Assembly: GCA_963977495.1 (NCBI GenBank)
Contig: CAXBOT010000004.1
Coordinates: 110,775-174,774, forward strand
Origin: UBA1672 sp963977495
Lineage (GTDB): Bacteria > Pseudomonadota > Alphaproteobacteria > Micavibrionales > Micavibrionaceae
Reading direction: 5' to 3'
DNA: 64,000 nt
Part shown: in pieces, positions 16,831 through 25,420 of the stretch
Layout of the letters: each line of letters opens with the position of its first letter
Position numbering within the stretch: the stretch's first letter is position 1
The notes under the pieces: generated by a model
Told to the model about the DNA's origin: nothing
What the model saw: the letters and a program-made list of their open reading frames with translations, nothing else
Databases searched by the model: none
Translations under genes and position numbers: made by a program

Positions 16831-18786
16831 ATGAAAAGTCGGGTGAAAATGACGGATAATAAGCAAACAGGACAATCAGGCCTTACCGAAGAATTTCAGG
16901 CAGCGCATAGTGCGTTGGTTCTGGACGCAAGCTTTGCGAATACAAAGGTTGCCATCGGGCGTGTGTTTGTGTTGGAAAATAACCGAATTGAGCCTTCTGA
17001 AGATGATAGAAAGAAGCGTTACGGCTTGTCGCCTGAAACGGAAGGGGGCGCTGATAACGATGTTCCCGAAGCGGCGAAGGCGCAATTCGTAGAAGAACAA
17101 ACGGAACGCTATAACGATGCGCGGGATCGTACCATTGTCACCTATGAAAATTATTTGGCGGATGCACAGCACGCCTTGATTGAGGTACGGGACATCGCAC
17201 TGGACAGTCTTGGGGCAGAATTGGCTTTGGTTCGTGATTCTTCTCTTGCGAAGAAGGTGCATGCTCGCATACAAGACGGCACCTCTGCCGAAGTTGCTGC
17301 TGATGATGAATACGAAAAAGTAATCGCAAAATTCCGCTCTATGGATGCTCCGAGTATTAAGAAAGTTGCCGTTGAACTGGATCAACATCGCGCCACATTG
17401 CAGCATCATTTGCACCCTGATAAAAAATTAGCAACATTGAGCAATATACAGCCCGGAACGTTGCTTGTTTCGCCGACCTTTCCCTTATCCGCATTGTCAT
17501 CATTTCGTGATCATGAAACATCGAAAAATCTGGTTGATGGCGCGATTACCGATGCCGGAAGCCTTGAAAGCCATGGCGCGATTTTGATTACAGGCATGGG
17601 CATTCCCTATGCCCGCATTGCTGCAGAAGATATGGCGCGTATGAAAAATGATGATATTGCCATTATGGACGGTGCAAAGGGGCAAATTTTATTACATCCG
17701 AATAAAACGGTAATTGAATCATACGAGGTACAAGTCAACGCGCAGCAAGATCAATCCGAGGCACTGTTGCATAAGTCTGAGAAAAGAAAATCAGTGGCAA
17801 CAACTGACGGCGTTAAGGTCAATGTGCATGCGAATTTCTCTGTATCCCATGAAGCGCATGATTTGAAAATAGCCAATCCTGTGGGCATTGGCTTATACCG
17901 AACGGAAATTGCCGCATCTATGCGTGAGAACAGCATCAATTCGAATGTGTGGCAGTCGATCTTTAAGCAGAATATGGCCGCTTGCGATCCAAAAGGCAGC
18001 GGTTATATCGGCACAACAATCCGCACGATTGATCTGGCAGGGGATAAAAGTGAGTTGCCCAAGGCTGAGCGCGAGCAAATACAATCTGATATGACACAAG
18101 TGCAAATGCACGCCTTGGCCTTGGTTCAAAAGGATATGGCGGAGCAGGGGCATAAATCAAAGCTCAGAGTTATGGTGCCGATGATTTCTTCGAATGAAGA
18201 TATGAAGGCCATGCAGGCGATGATGGATGAACAAGCGCAAAAAGCCGATGCAAAATCAATCAAGCTGGGTTGTATGGTCGAAGTGCCCGCCCTGATAACG
18301 GAGCTTGATAAACTGGATACAGCCTTTATGTCTGTCGGGTCGAATGACTTGATACACAGCATTTTGGGTATTGATCGTTATGATTCTGAAAGCATCAAAA
18401 AATATGACCCGACAAATCCGGCTGTTTTGAAAGCATTGGATGAGGTCACAAGCGTTGGTGCAGAGCGCGACATTCCGGTGAGTATCTGCGGGAATATGGC
18501 ATCCGATCCGCGCTATACGGCATTATTGATTGGCGCAGGCTATACGAATATGTCGGCTAAAATTGATAGTATTCCGATCGTGAAGGAAGTTGCATCACGC
18601 GTGAATATGGAAGAGGCGCGCCAGTTATTTGACACGATTAAAGATACTGATACGCGCGCAGGCCGCGAAGAGCTGTTGCGTGATTTTAACAGCTATCTTG
18701 GTTTGAGTGCGGACGGACATATCGATCTTGAGTGGAAAGCGCCGGACGATGCATGGACGCCGTCAACCCGCGAGATTGATGGTTAG
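16831..18786 (+). CDS. PTS enzyme I-like phosphotransferase (PEP-utilising family)
   Basis: This 651-residue protein aligns with enzyme I of the phosphotransferase system over its central and C-terminal parts. It has the phospho-histidine segment DAGSLESHGAILI, the IAIMDGAKGQILLHPN strand, GLYRTEI, IRTIDLAGDK, the PEP-site FMSVGSNDLI and the catalytic cysteine in VSICGNMASDPR. So both the histidine and the PEP-domain cysteine are kept. The N-terminal part, about residues 1-230, is longer and more divergent than in E. coli PtsI (575 residues). No HPr, EIIA or HPr kinase gene is nearby, although those usually sit between chvG and ahcY in rhizobia. Two starts are possible (16831, 16849). PtsP/PtsI-like function is inferred, and the partner protein is unknown. 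Confidence 0.8.
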   Translation: MKSRVKMTDNKQTGQSGLTEEFQAAHSALVLDASFANTKVAIGRVFVLENNRIEPSEDDRKKRYGLSPETEGGADNDVPEAAKAQFVEEQTERYNDARDRTIVTYENYLADAQHALIEVRDIALDSLGAELALVRDSSLAKKVHARIQDGTSAEVAADDEYEKVIAKFRSMDAPSIKKVAVELDQHRATLQHHLHPDKKLATLSNIQPGTLLVSPTFPLSALSSFRDHETSKNLVDGAITDAGSLESHGAILITGMGIPYARIAAEDMARMKNDDIAIMDGAKGQILLHPNKTVIESYEVQVNAQQDQSEALLHKSEKRKSVATTDGVKVNVHANFSVSHEAHDLKIANPVGIGLYRTEIAASMRENSINSNVWQSIFKQNMAACDPKGSGYIGTTIRTIDLAGDKSELPKAEREQIQSDMTQVQMHALALVQKDMAEQGHKSKLRVMVPMISSNEDMKAMQAMMDEQAQKADAKSIKLGCMVEVPALITELDKLDTAFMSVGSNDLIHSILGIDRYDSESIKKYDPTNPAVLKALDEVTSVGAERDIPVSICGNMASDPRYTALLIGAGYTNMSAKIDSIPIVKEVASRVNMEEARQLFDTIKDTDTRAGREELLRDFNSYLGLSADGHIDLEWKAPDDAWTPSTREIDG

Positions 18787-18996
18787 GCTTTCTGCCGCGC
18801 CGCGATCTCTCCATTATCCCTACATATAAATGTTCACCCTATGTTCCATGTGAAGCGATGGGGAGTCTATAAGCTTATGCTATCGGATTCTGTCTTGTTG
18901 ATTCTTGTCTTTACGGCATGGTTCGTCCCATGAAACAGGGCGCATGAAAAAAGGCAGGTAAAACCCGCCTTTTTAAAATTCTTATTTTTTTTAGAC
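18787..18996. other. 210-bp stretch without a protein gene
   Basis: Only a few very short reading frames are present. It contains a small hairpin (CATGG / CCATG near 18918-18933) and then the strong hairpin at 18948-18974. A short plus-strand non-coding RNA ending at that hairpin is possible, but no convincing promoter is seen. Confidence 0.3.
18948..18974. terminator. Bidirectional hairpin terminator
   Basis: AAAAAGGCAGG at 18948-18958 pairs with CCCGCCTTTTT at 18964-18974 with one mismatch and loop TAAAA. A-run on one side and T-run on the other let it work on both strands. It lies about 20 bp past the stop of the minus-strand small gene and about 160 bp past the EI-like gene, whose transcripts converge here. 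Confidence 0.75.
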
Positions 18997-19161
18997 TTAA
19001 AGTGGTGAAACGTCTTGTGTGAAATCTACACCAACGTTTAGATCTTGCGTGACTGTACCACTGTTTATCTGTGCAGCGCGTGTCCCAGCATCTTGCATAG
19101 ACATCAAAAAACCGCTAGACGGATCATGTGCCCCAATAAAATCATTTCCCATATTTATCAT
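18997..19161 (-). CDS. Small protein of unknown function (54 residues)
   Basis: A 54-codon frame on the minus strand reads MINMGNDFIGAHDPSSGFLM at its N-terminus and ends in DFTQDVSPL. A strong ribosome site (AAGGAAGGG) lies about 9 bases before the ATG at 19161. The frame overlaps the last 20 bp of the upstream unknown gene in another frame, and a terminator follows about 20 bp after its stop. These three signs support a real gene. No signal peptide, membrane helix or known motif is seen. It is polar, with many Asp, Ser, Thr and Gly. It is probably translated together with its neighbour. Confidence 0.6.
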   Translation of the reverse strand: MINMGNDFIGAHDPSSGFLMSMQDAGTRAAQINSGTVTQDLNVGVDFTQDVSPL

Positions 19162-19612
19162 ATAAAATACCCTTCCTTATTGTAAATATTGCATTATCTT
19201 TGGAAACACCGGAGCCGTCGTAATCTTTAAAGATCATCTTTGTCTGGTCGCCTGCCTGTGCTTCAGGAACTATAGTATATAAAACACGTTTATTTGTCAA
19301 ACTTGAAAGGTCGATTAAATCATCCTTTTTATTGAGTATACTCATCAAGTTCATAACCTTCTTATCCGTGATATCTCTATGCTCTTCTTTATCAAGGAGA
19401 ACATAGTCGCCAATATGGTTATAATCACCGATTTCGATGTTATATTCGAAAATCTGGTAGTCACGTTCAATCAGTGGATTGGGTTTATGCACAAAGCGTG
19501 AGCGTGCGCCCGTTCTTTTTTCCCGTTCGAATACGTCTTCACCAGCCTTCAGATCGTGAGATCCGCCAGCTTTCCCAGTATTTCCGCTCTTTTCATTAAA
19601 ATTTATACTCAT
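19142..19612 (-). CDS. Hypothetical protein (156 residues)
   Basis: I do not recognise it. The N-terminal 40 residues are Gly/Lys/Arg-rich and look disordered. The middle is rich in Asp, Ile and Tyr with IGDYNHIGDYVLLDKEEH. The C-terminal part has KDYDGSG, which resembles the start of a calcium loop but lacks the rest of an EF-hand. No signal peptide or membrane helix is seen. It is divergent from ahcY (95-bp gap) and overlaps the small downstream gene by 20 bp. Together they form a two-gene minus-strand unit closed by a hairpin. Confidence 0.7.
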   Translation of the reverse strand: MSINFNEKSGNTGKAGGSHDLKAGEDVFEREKRTGARSRFVHKPNPLIERDYQIFEYNIEIGDYNHIGDYVLLDKEEHRDITDKKVMNLMSILNKKDDLIDLSSLTNKRVLYTIVPEAQAGDQTKMIFKDYDGSGVSKDNAIFTIRKGILYDKYGK

Positions 19613-19707
19613 AAATAGATATTACCATTGGTTTTTGGAAAAAAAAATGTTTTAGTCACTCACGCAAAAAGTTTTTAGCATATTTCGTAAGTTTTAAGGA
19701 GAAAAAA

Positions 19708-21018
19708 ATGTCCGCAAATCCAAAGGCTGTAGAGCAGGATTATAAAGTTAAGGATATCAGTTTGGCAGAGGCCGGACGATTGCAAATTGATTTGGCACAA
19801 GATGAGATGCCTGGTTTGATGTCTATTCGTGAAGAATATAAGGCAGAGCAACCATTGGCCGGCGCACGTATTACGGGCTGTCTTCACATGACAGTACAAA
19901 CCGCCGTATTGATCGAAACATTGACTTCATTGGGCGCGGAAGTGCGCTGGAGCTCATGTAACATCTTTTCAACACAAGACGAAGCCGCCGCCGCCGTTGC
20001 TGCTGCTGGTGTTCCTGTCTTTGCATGGAAAGGTCAAACAGAAGAAGAAGCCGAATGGTGTATTCACCAAACGATCAAAGGCCCGAATGGCTGGGTTCCA
20101 AACATGATTTTGGATGATGGCGGTGATTTGACTGCAATCGCGCACAAAGATTACCCGGAGCTTATGGCTGACATTAAAGGTATTTCAGAAGAAACAACGA
20201 CCGGCGTTTTGTTCTTGAACAAAATGTTTGAAGAAGGCCGTTTGAAAGCACCGGCAATCAATGTGAACGATTCTGTTACAAAATCTAAGTTTGATAACAA
20301 ATATGGTTGTCGTGAATCACTTGTTGATGCGATTCGCCGCGCGACTGACGTTATGATGGCCGGTAAGGTCGCCATGGTTTGTGGTTATGGTGATGTTGGT
20401 AAGGGCTCTGCAGAATCATTGGCGTCACAAGGTGTGCGCGTTATGGTGTCTGAAGTTGACCCAATCTGTGCGTTGCAAGCCGCAATGGATGGTTTCGAAG
20501 TGACAACAATGGAAGATGCTGCGCCGCGCGCTGATATTTTTGTAACCACAACAGGGAACAAAGACATCATCACAGTGGATCACATGCGTGACATGAAAGA
20601 CCGCGCCATTGTTTGTAACATCGGCCACTTTGACAATGAAATTCAGGTTGAGCCAACACGGAACATGAAATGGACAAACATCAAGCCACAGGTTGATGAG
20701 ATCGAATTTCCAAGCGGAAAGCGTATCATTCTTCTTGCGGAAGGCCGTCTTGTGAACCTTGGTTGTGCAACAGGTCACCCATCATTCGTGATGAGTGCAT
20801 CTTTCACCAACCAGACATTGGCACAGATCGAGCTATGGAAGAACAACGATAAATACGAAAACAAGGTTTACGTTTTACCGAAACACCTTGATGAAAAAGT
20901 GGCTGCACTTCACCTTGATAAAGTTGGTGCAAAACTGACGAAGCTTTCTCAGGAACAAGCTGATTATATCGGTGTTAAGGTACAAGGCCCGTTCAAAGGC
21001 GATGCTTACCGCTACTAA
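19708..21018 (+). CDS. ahcY: Adenosylhomocysteinase
   Basis: It splits S-adenosylhomocysteine to adenosine and homocysteine and so keeps methyltransferases active. The 436-residue protein has the NAD-binding loop GYGDVGKGSAESL, the substrate motifs ITGCLHMTVQTAVL and KSKFDNKYGCRESL, and the typical C-terminus ending in PFKGDAYRY. Its length is near the short (human-like) form, so it lacks the roughly 40-residue insertion that many bacterial enzymes carry. AAGGAG with good spacing precedes the ATG. The place after the ChvGI region is conserved in alphaproteobacteria. Confidence 0.97.
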   Translation: MSANPKAVEQDYKVKDISLAEAGRLQIDLAQDEMPGLMSIREEYKAEQPLAGARITGCLHMTVQTAVLIETLTSLGAEVRWSSCNIFSTQDEAAAAVAAAGVPVFAWKGQTEEEAEWCIHQTIKGPNGWVPNMILDDGGDLTAIAHKDYPELMADIKGISEETTTGVLFLNKMFEEGRLKAPAINVNDSVTKSKFDNKYGCRESLVDAIRRATDVMMAGKVAMVCGYGDVGKGSAESLASQGVRVMVSEVDPICALQAAMDGFEVTTMEDAAPRADIFVTTTGNKDIITVDHMRDMKDRAIVCNIGHFDNEIQVEPTRNMKWTNIKPQVDEIEFPSGKRIILLAEGRLVNLGCATGHPSFVMSASFTNQTLAQIELWKNNDKYENKVYVLPKHLDEKVAALHLDKVGAKLTKLSQEQADYIGVKVQGPFKGDAYRY

Positions 21019-21039
21019 GATATCCGCGATTTAATTCAG

Positions 21040-21071
21040 ATGGCTGCCCATAATCGGGCGGCCATTTTTTT
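21040..21071 (+). terminator. Rho-independent terminator after ahcY
   Basis: ATGGCTGCCC at 21040-21049 pairs with GGGCGGCCAT at 21056-21065 (one G-U pair), followed by a run of seven T. It lies 22 bp after the ahcY stop and faces the minus-strand SGNH gene. Confidence 0.87.
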
Positions 21072-21086
21072 GGCGTATATAGCGCA

Positions 21087-21956
21087 TCAGCGTGTGGGAA
21101 GGTCGCCAGAAGCGGCGGTTTTTCGAAGAGTTTCTGCGTTTTCTTCTGATACGCCATAGGGTTTGTACGTGGTGTTGAGGGGCGAGTTCCCCGTGATATA
21201 GCGATAGACAATTAAAGCACTGAGGTAGCTCCCCGCCCGCGAGGGGTGTGTTGCATCATGGCTGTATAGGTCGCTTCCTTCGTCTTGCGCGTTAAGCATC
21301 CAGTAATCTGCCACAGGAATGATTTCTACATTGAATTCTTGCGCGATTTTTTGCGTTTCTGTGTATGTTTTCTTATACATATAATCCGCATTTTTAAGAC
21401 GCGGTGCATCAGGCCCTCTGTACCAAGCGCTGTCGGGTTTTCTCGGCCATGTCCGAAGCCATAGGGGAATTGTGCCTTGCGCGTTGGCCAAGGCCGTGAA
21501 GCGGTAAATATAGGCGCGGGTATTGACGATATCGTGTACATACATCGCCCAAAGGCTTTGTTCCTGCAAAATAGCGAAGTTCCATTTTGTATTTTTGAGC
21601 AGCCTCGGCGCATCACCACCTTTCCAGTGTTGCTTTAGGGTTGCGCTGGCAAATGTAGTAGCTTGTATCTGGAGAATCGCATCATTCCGGGGGTCAGCAT
21701 TGGCAATATCAATCAGCATTCTGGGCATGTTATTAGAAAACGTATAGCTATTGCCGATAAACAGCGCGGATATAGTCCGCTTGGGCGGCGTGAGTGTGGG
21801 TTCTGAAACCATAAGGGGCGTGATACCCGGCGCATGGTTCAACAGCGCAATGCGTTCTTTGGTATGCGCTATGCTCAAATATGAGTAGATCATGAATGCC
21901 CCGGCAGAGCATATGATCGCGACATAAATTATATTTCTAAAAGAACGTGAAGACAT
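21087..21956 (-). CDS. SGNH/GDSL-like hydrolase, membrane-anchored
   Basis: This 289-residue protein begins with one hydrophobic helix (about residues 7-27) that should anchor it with the rest in the periplasm. The first motif ALFIGNSYTFSNNMP resembles the GNSYT block of DUF4886-like SGNH hydrolases, where the serine is the nucleophile. ILQEQS forms a middle block, and YSHDATHPSRAGSY gives the Asp-x-x-His pair near the C-terminus. The family removes acyl or acetyl groups from sugars or lipids, but no substrate can be named. It converges with ahcY at a terminator. Confidence 0.72.
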   Translation of the reverse strand: MSSRSFRNIIYVAIICSAGAFMIYSYLSIAHTKERIALLNHAPGITPLMVSEPTLTPPKRTISALFIGNSYTFSNNMPRMLIDIANADPRNDAILQIQATTFASATLKQHWKGGDAPRLLKNTKWNFAILQEQSLWAMYVHDIVNTRAYIYRFTALANAQGTIPLWLRTWPRKPDSAWYRGPDAPRLKNADYMYKKTYTETQKIAQEFNVEIIPVADYWMLNAQDEGSDLYSHDATHPSRAGSYLSALIVYRYITGNSPLNTTYKPYGVSEENAETLRKTAASGDLPTR

Positions 21957-22136
21957 TCAGTATTTAAAGACCAATAGATATATTTTGTCCATTAATAATT
22001 CTGGCAAGACAGAGCGCGTAAGTTAAATTTTTGACGCATCTTTTGTTATTGCGGCTTGGTCTATACAAAAAAGAAAAAATGGAATTTATTTTCCCTCTTG
22101 TCTTTTCAGGGGATTCACACCAGAATCGACACGCTT

Positions 22137-24467
22137 ATGGCTATTCAGAAAAAACAAACATCATCCGGTTTTTCGCGCGTCTTTGAGGGCTTTGGCGCCA
22201 GCGCGCGCTTGCGTGATGAAAAGGCACGTCTGGAGGCCTTCTTATCCGCCGTTCCGGGGGAATATTGCGGCTGGGGTTCAGACCGCAGTGTGGCCTATTC
22301 CAAGGGGTTTTGTGACTTGCTGGGTGCGCAATTCATTCAAAAAATCAGTGATATACAAAATTGCCTCAATGCAGAGGATTCTTTGGCATTGGAGGGGCTG
22401 TATAACCGTTTGGTTGATGACGGTCTGCCTTTTTCGATCAATGTGCATAATCGTGCGGGTACGAAAAATTTGAAAATTTCAGGAACACGCGGCGCAGATT
22501 TAGAGAATCAGGATTATTTTCATATCTTATGGCTGGAAAACCTATCCGAGCCACAAACATTGAGTGATGAAGATGAGTCGTATGACCCCATGGGCGATAT
22601 AGACGGTTTTCAAAATGCGCTGGATGCCTTGCCGCATCCTGTTTGGATCAGGGACAGTATGCAGCGTATTTTATGGTGCAATGTTGCGTATGCAAAGATT
22701 GTGGAATCCCCGCCCAGTGAAATTATTGCGCAGCAAAAAGAGATTATTTCAAAGACGCGCAAACGCAAACCAAGCGAAAAAGATATCTTGTTTGGCACGG
22801 AATTGGCGCGTGCGGCCTTAGAGAAGGGTGCAACACAAACGGTGCAATTGCATGAGGTGTTGGGCGGGCGGCGTTTGCTGGTCAAAATTTCGGAAATGCC
22901 TGTGCGCTCGGAAAATATCACGGTTGGCATGGTCGAGGATATTACAGAAGAAGAACGTGTCCAAAGCGAAGTGAAAAATAACGAAACCGCAATGCGTGCT
23001 TTGCTGGAACAATTACGCTCGGCAATCAGTATCTATAACACCGATCAGGTGCTCGAATTTTACAATGCGTCTTTTGCGCAATTATGGGGGCTGGAAGAGG
23101 GGTGGTTGAACACCAAACCAAGGCTTGGCGATATCATGGAAAAGCTGCGCGAAACACGCCGCCTTCCCGAACAGGCCGATTTTAAAACCTATAAGAAAAG
23201 CTGGATCGATATGTTTACGACATTGATCGAGCCACACGAAGATATGCTCTATCTGCCTGATGGCTCGGCCTTCCGTATGTTGGTTGTGCCGCATAAGCTT
23301 GGTGGCCTGATGATGACCTTCGAAGATGTGACCAGCCGTCTGGAATTGGAATCCTCTTACAACACCCTGATTGCGGTTCAAAAAGAAACATTGGATAATC
23401 TGGCGGAGAGCGTCGCGGTGTATGGCAGCGACGGACGCCTGAAACTCTGGAATCCATCTTTTGCAAGATTATGGTCCTTTGACCCTGAAACATTAGAGGG
23501 TGAACCGCATGTCACAAGAATCGTCGATAAGGTGTCAGGGTTTTTTAACGAAACAGATTGGATAGAAATCAAGGAACGGATGATTTCACTGGGGCTGGAG
23601 CGTTCCATGAACGAAGGCAGGTTAGAGCGCACAGATTCGGTGTTGATTGATTATGCAACTGTACCCCTTCCTGACGGCGGTGTTTTGATTACCTATACGA
23701 ATGTTACCGATACTGTGCGTGTTGAAAATGCACTACGGGAAAAGAACATCGCATTGGAAGCGGCAGAACAGCTTAAACTTGATTTCTTGGCGAATGTGTC
23801 TTACCAACTCCGCACCCCTTTGAACGCCATTATGGGGTTCAATGAGATGCTGACACGCGAATTTTTCGGCCCATTAAATGCCAAGCAAAAAGAATATACA
23901 GGCGACATTCACGGTGCGAGTGAACGTCTTTTGAACCTGATCAACGATATTCTTGACCTCTCCACGATTGAGGCAGGGCAGATGAAACTGGATATTACAG
24001 AGACATCGATCAAACCCGTAATGGATAGTATTCTTGATTTGGTGACCGAATGGGCGCGTAAACAAGGCATCGAAGTGACGCTCCAATGCGCCGCCAATAT
24101 CGGCAAAGCGGATATAGATGAATCACGGATCAAGCAGGCGATTATCAATCTGGTACGCAACGCAATTACCTACACCCCCGAAGGCGGTAAGATTGAGCTT
24201 AAGGCAGTGCGCCTGAAAGACGAGATTAAAATCACGGTTCAGGATAATGGCAGCGGTATAGAAGAAGAAGATCAGGTGCGCGTGTTGGAGCCGTTCGAGC
24301 GCGTAGAAGGCGAAAAATCAGGGCGCGGCGCAGGGTTAGGGTTAACGCTGGTGCGCAATATCGTGTCACTGCATAACGGCGTCTTTGATCTGGCCTCCAG
24401 CCCCGCAGAGGGCACATGCGTTACAATCACACTTCCCAAAGAATATATTGCGCTCTCTGAAAGTTGA
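22137..24467 (+). CDS. divL: DivL-type PAS sensor kinase with Tyr in place of the phospho-histidine
   Basis: With the ATG at 22137 the protein has 776 residues (a TTG at 22056 would add 27). Several PAS-like domains fill the N-terminal two thirds, with NALDALPHPVWI and ETLDNLAESVAVYGSDGRL marking two of them. The dimerisation helix reads FLANVSYQLRTPLNAIMGF, with tyrosine at residue 556 (codon 23802-23804) where kinases have histidine. That is the mark of Caulobacter DivL (Tyr550), which does not phosphorylate itself in the usual way but steers CckA through DivK. The ATPase boxes DNGSGI and GAGLGL are intact. No membrane helix is obvious, unlike Caulobacter DivL. It precedes tsaE, as in other alphaproteobacteria. 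Confidence 0.85.
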   Translation: MAIQKKQTSSGFSRVFEGFGASARLRDEKARLEAFLSAVPGEYCGWGSDRSVAYSKGFCDLLGAQFIQKISDIQNCLNAEDSLALEGLYNRLVDDGLPFSINVHNRAGTKNLKISGTRGADLENQDYFHILWLENLSEPQTLSDEDESYDPMGDIDGFQNALDALPHPVWIRDSMQRILWCNVAYAKIVESPPSEIIAQQKEIISKTRKRKPSEKDILFGTELARAALEKGATQTVQLHEVLGGRRLLVKISEMPVRSENITVGMVEDITEEERVQSEVKNNETAMRALLEQLRSAISIYNTDQVLEFYNASFAQLWGLEEGWLNTKPRLGDIMEKLRETRRLPEQADFKTYKKSWIDMFTTLIEPHEDMLYLPDGSAFRMLVVPHKLGGLMMTFEDVTSRLELESSYNTLIAVQKETLDNLAESVAVYGSDGRLKLWNPSFARLWSFDPETLEGEPHVTRIVDKVSGFFNETDWIEIKERMISLGLERSMNEGRLERTDSVLIDYATVPLPDGGVLITYTNVTDTVRVENALREKNIALEAAEQLKLDFLANVSYQLRTPLNAIMGFNEMLTREFFGPLNAKQKEYTGDIHGASERLLNLINDILDLSTIEAGQMKLDITETSIKPVMDSILDLVTEWARKQGIEVTLQCAANIGKADIDESRIKQAIINLVRNAITYTPEGGKIELKAVRLKDEIKITVQDNGSGIEEEDQVRVLEPFERVEGEKSGRGAGLGLTLVRNIVSLHNGVFDLASSPAEGTCVTITLPKEYIALSES

Positions 24468-24487
24468 TCGCATTTTATCAGGCGCGC

Positions 24488-24910
24488 TTACAGGCAGGTT
24501 GCCCATGTTTTGGTGATGGTTTGCCCGTCTTCGGTTATCTGGTTGCTTTGTATGACGATCTCACCAAGCTCGACACTCGTTTTGCACGAGAAAATCGGAA
24601 ATAATGTACGTATGGTCAGTTCAAGCTGTCTGCCCGGATAAAACGGGCCGGTGGAGCAAAATTCAGTGCGATCGGTTAAATAGCCTTTTTCGGGGTGGCG
24701 CGTGCCGAAGGCTTCTAAACGAAAAGTACCGGTATGGTGAATGGTTTGACCGTCTGGCGCGGTAATGGAATGCGTGGCGATCTCCCCATAAACCCTGTGA
24801 TTGGCGGTGTTGCGTATGGTGAAACATATCGGTTCATCGGTGATTTCCTGCGCTTGCAGCGTGCAGGAAAAGAAGGGGATTGCCAATACTGTCAAAAGAA
24901 AGAGCTTCAT
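24488..24910 (-). CDS. Small secreted protein of unknown function
   Basis: This 140-residue protein has a clear Sec signal peptide (MKLFLLTVLAIPFFSCTLQA) with cleavage expected after residue 20. The mature part looks like a beta-rich domain with four or five cysteines (ICFTIRN, TEFCSTGPFYPG, IFSCKTSV and a C-terminal TCL), so disulfides are likely in the periplasm. I recognise no family. It lies on the opposite strand between divL and tsaE and interrupts an otherwise conserved order. Confidence 0.7.
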   Translation of the reverse strand: MKLFLLTVLAIPFFSCTLQAQEITDEPICFTIRNTANHRVYGEIATHSITAPDGQTIHHTGTFRLEAFGTRHPEKGYLTDRTEFCSTGPFYPGRQLELTIRTLFPIFSCKTSVELGEIVIQSNQITEDGQTITKTWATCL

Positions 24911-24973
24911 TTTGCGATTCTAACATCAGAGGGTGCTTTTCACAATGTTACTTCTGATCTATAAACCATAGGT

Positions 24974-25420
24974 ATGGCGTATGAGAATCAAAGCATTGAA
25001 ACCTATTCCGAGGCTGAAACAATCGCCTTTGCCGCGCGATTTGCGCAGCAGCTTAATGCGGGCGATATTGTGCTGTTATATGGTGATCTGGGTATGGGCA
25101 AAACGGTGTTCAGTCGCGCCTTAATCAGGGCGCTGTGCACCGATGAAGCAATGGACGTGCCCAGTCCGACCTTTACCCTTGTGCAGACTTATGACGCGCC
25201 GCGCGGGGCGATCTGGCATTTTGATTTATACCGTTTATCCGACCCCTCTGAAATCTATGAAATTGGCTGGGAAGAGGCCTTGTCAGAGGGTATGATACTT
25301 GTCGAGTGGCCGGAACGGCTGAATGAGGGGATGGTCCCGTCCGATGCGATTAAAATCAGCTTATCGGCGCATCAAGACAACCCCGATCAAAGAACGATAG
25401 AGATAACCAAGCATGCCTAA
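24974..25420 (+). CDS. tsaE: tRNA threonylcarbamoyladenosine biosynthesis ATPase TsaE
   Basis: TsaE drives the TsaBDE complex that makes t6A at position 37 of ANN-reading tRNAs. The 148-residue protein has the P-loop LYGDLGMGKTVFSRA, the PSPTFTLVQTY switch segment and HFDLYRL, which are typical of the family, and ends with LVEWPERL. It overlaps the nucleotidyltransferase gene by 8 bp. In many alphaproteobacteria a COG3178 phosphotransferase (AmgK-like) gene sits between these two, and it is missing here. Confidence 0.93.
   Translation: MAYENQSIETYSEAETIAFAARFAQQLNAGDIVLLYGDLGMGKTVFSRALIRALCTDEAMDVPSPTFTLVQTYDAPRGAIWHFDLYRLSDPSEIYEIGWEEALSEGMILVEWPERLNEGMVPSDAIKISLSAHQDNPDQRTIEITKHA

Noticed and set aside
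19613..19707. SAM/SAH riboswitch upstream of ahcY
   Set aside because: The 95-bp region is A/T-rich with no stable stem pairs or known conserved core; only a standard AAGGAG ribosome site is seen.
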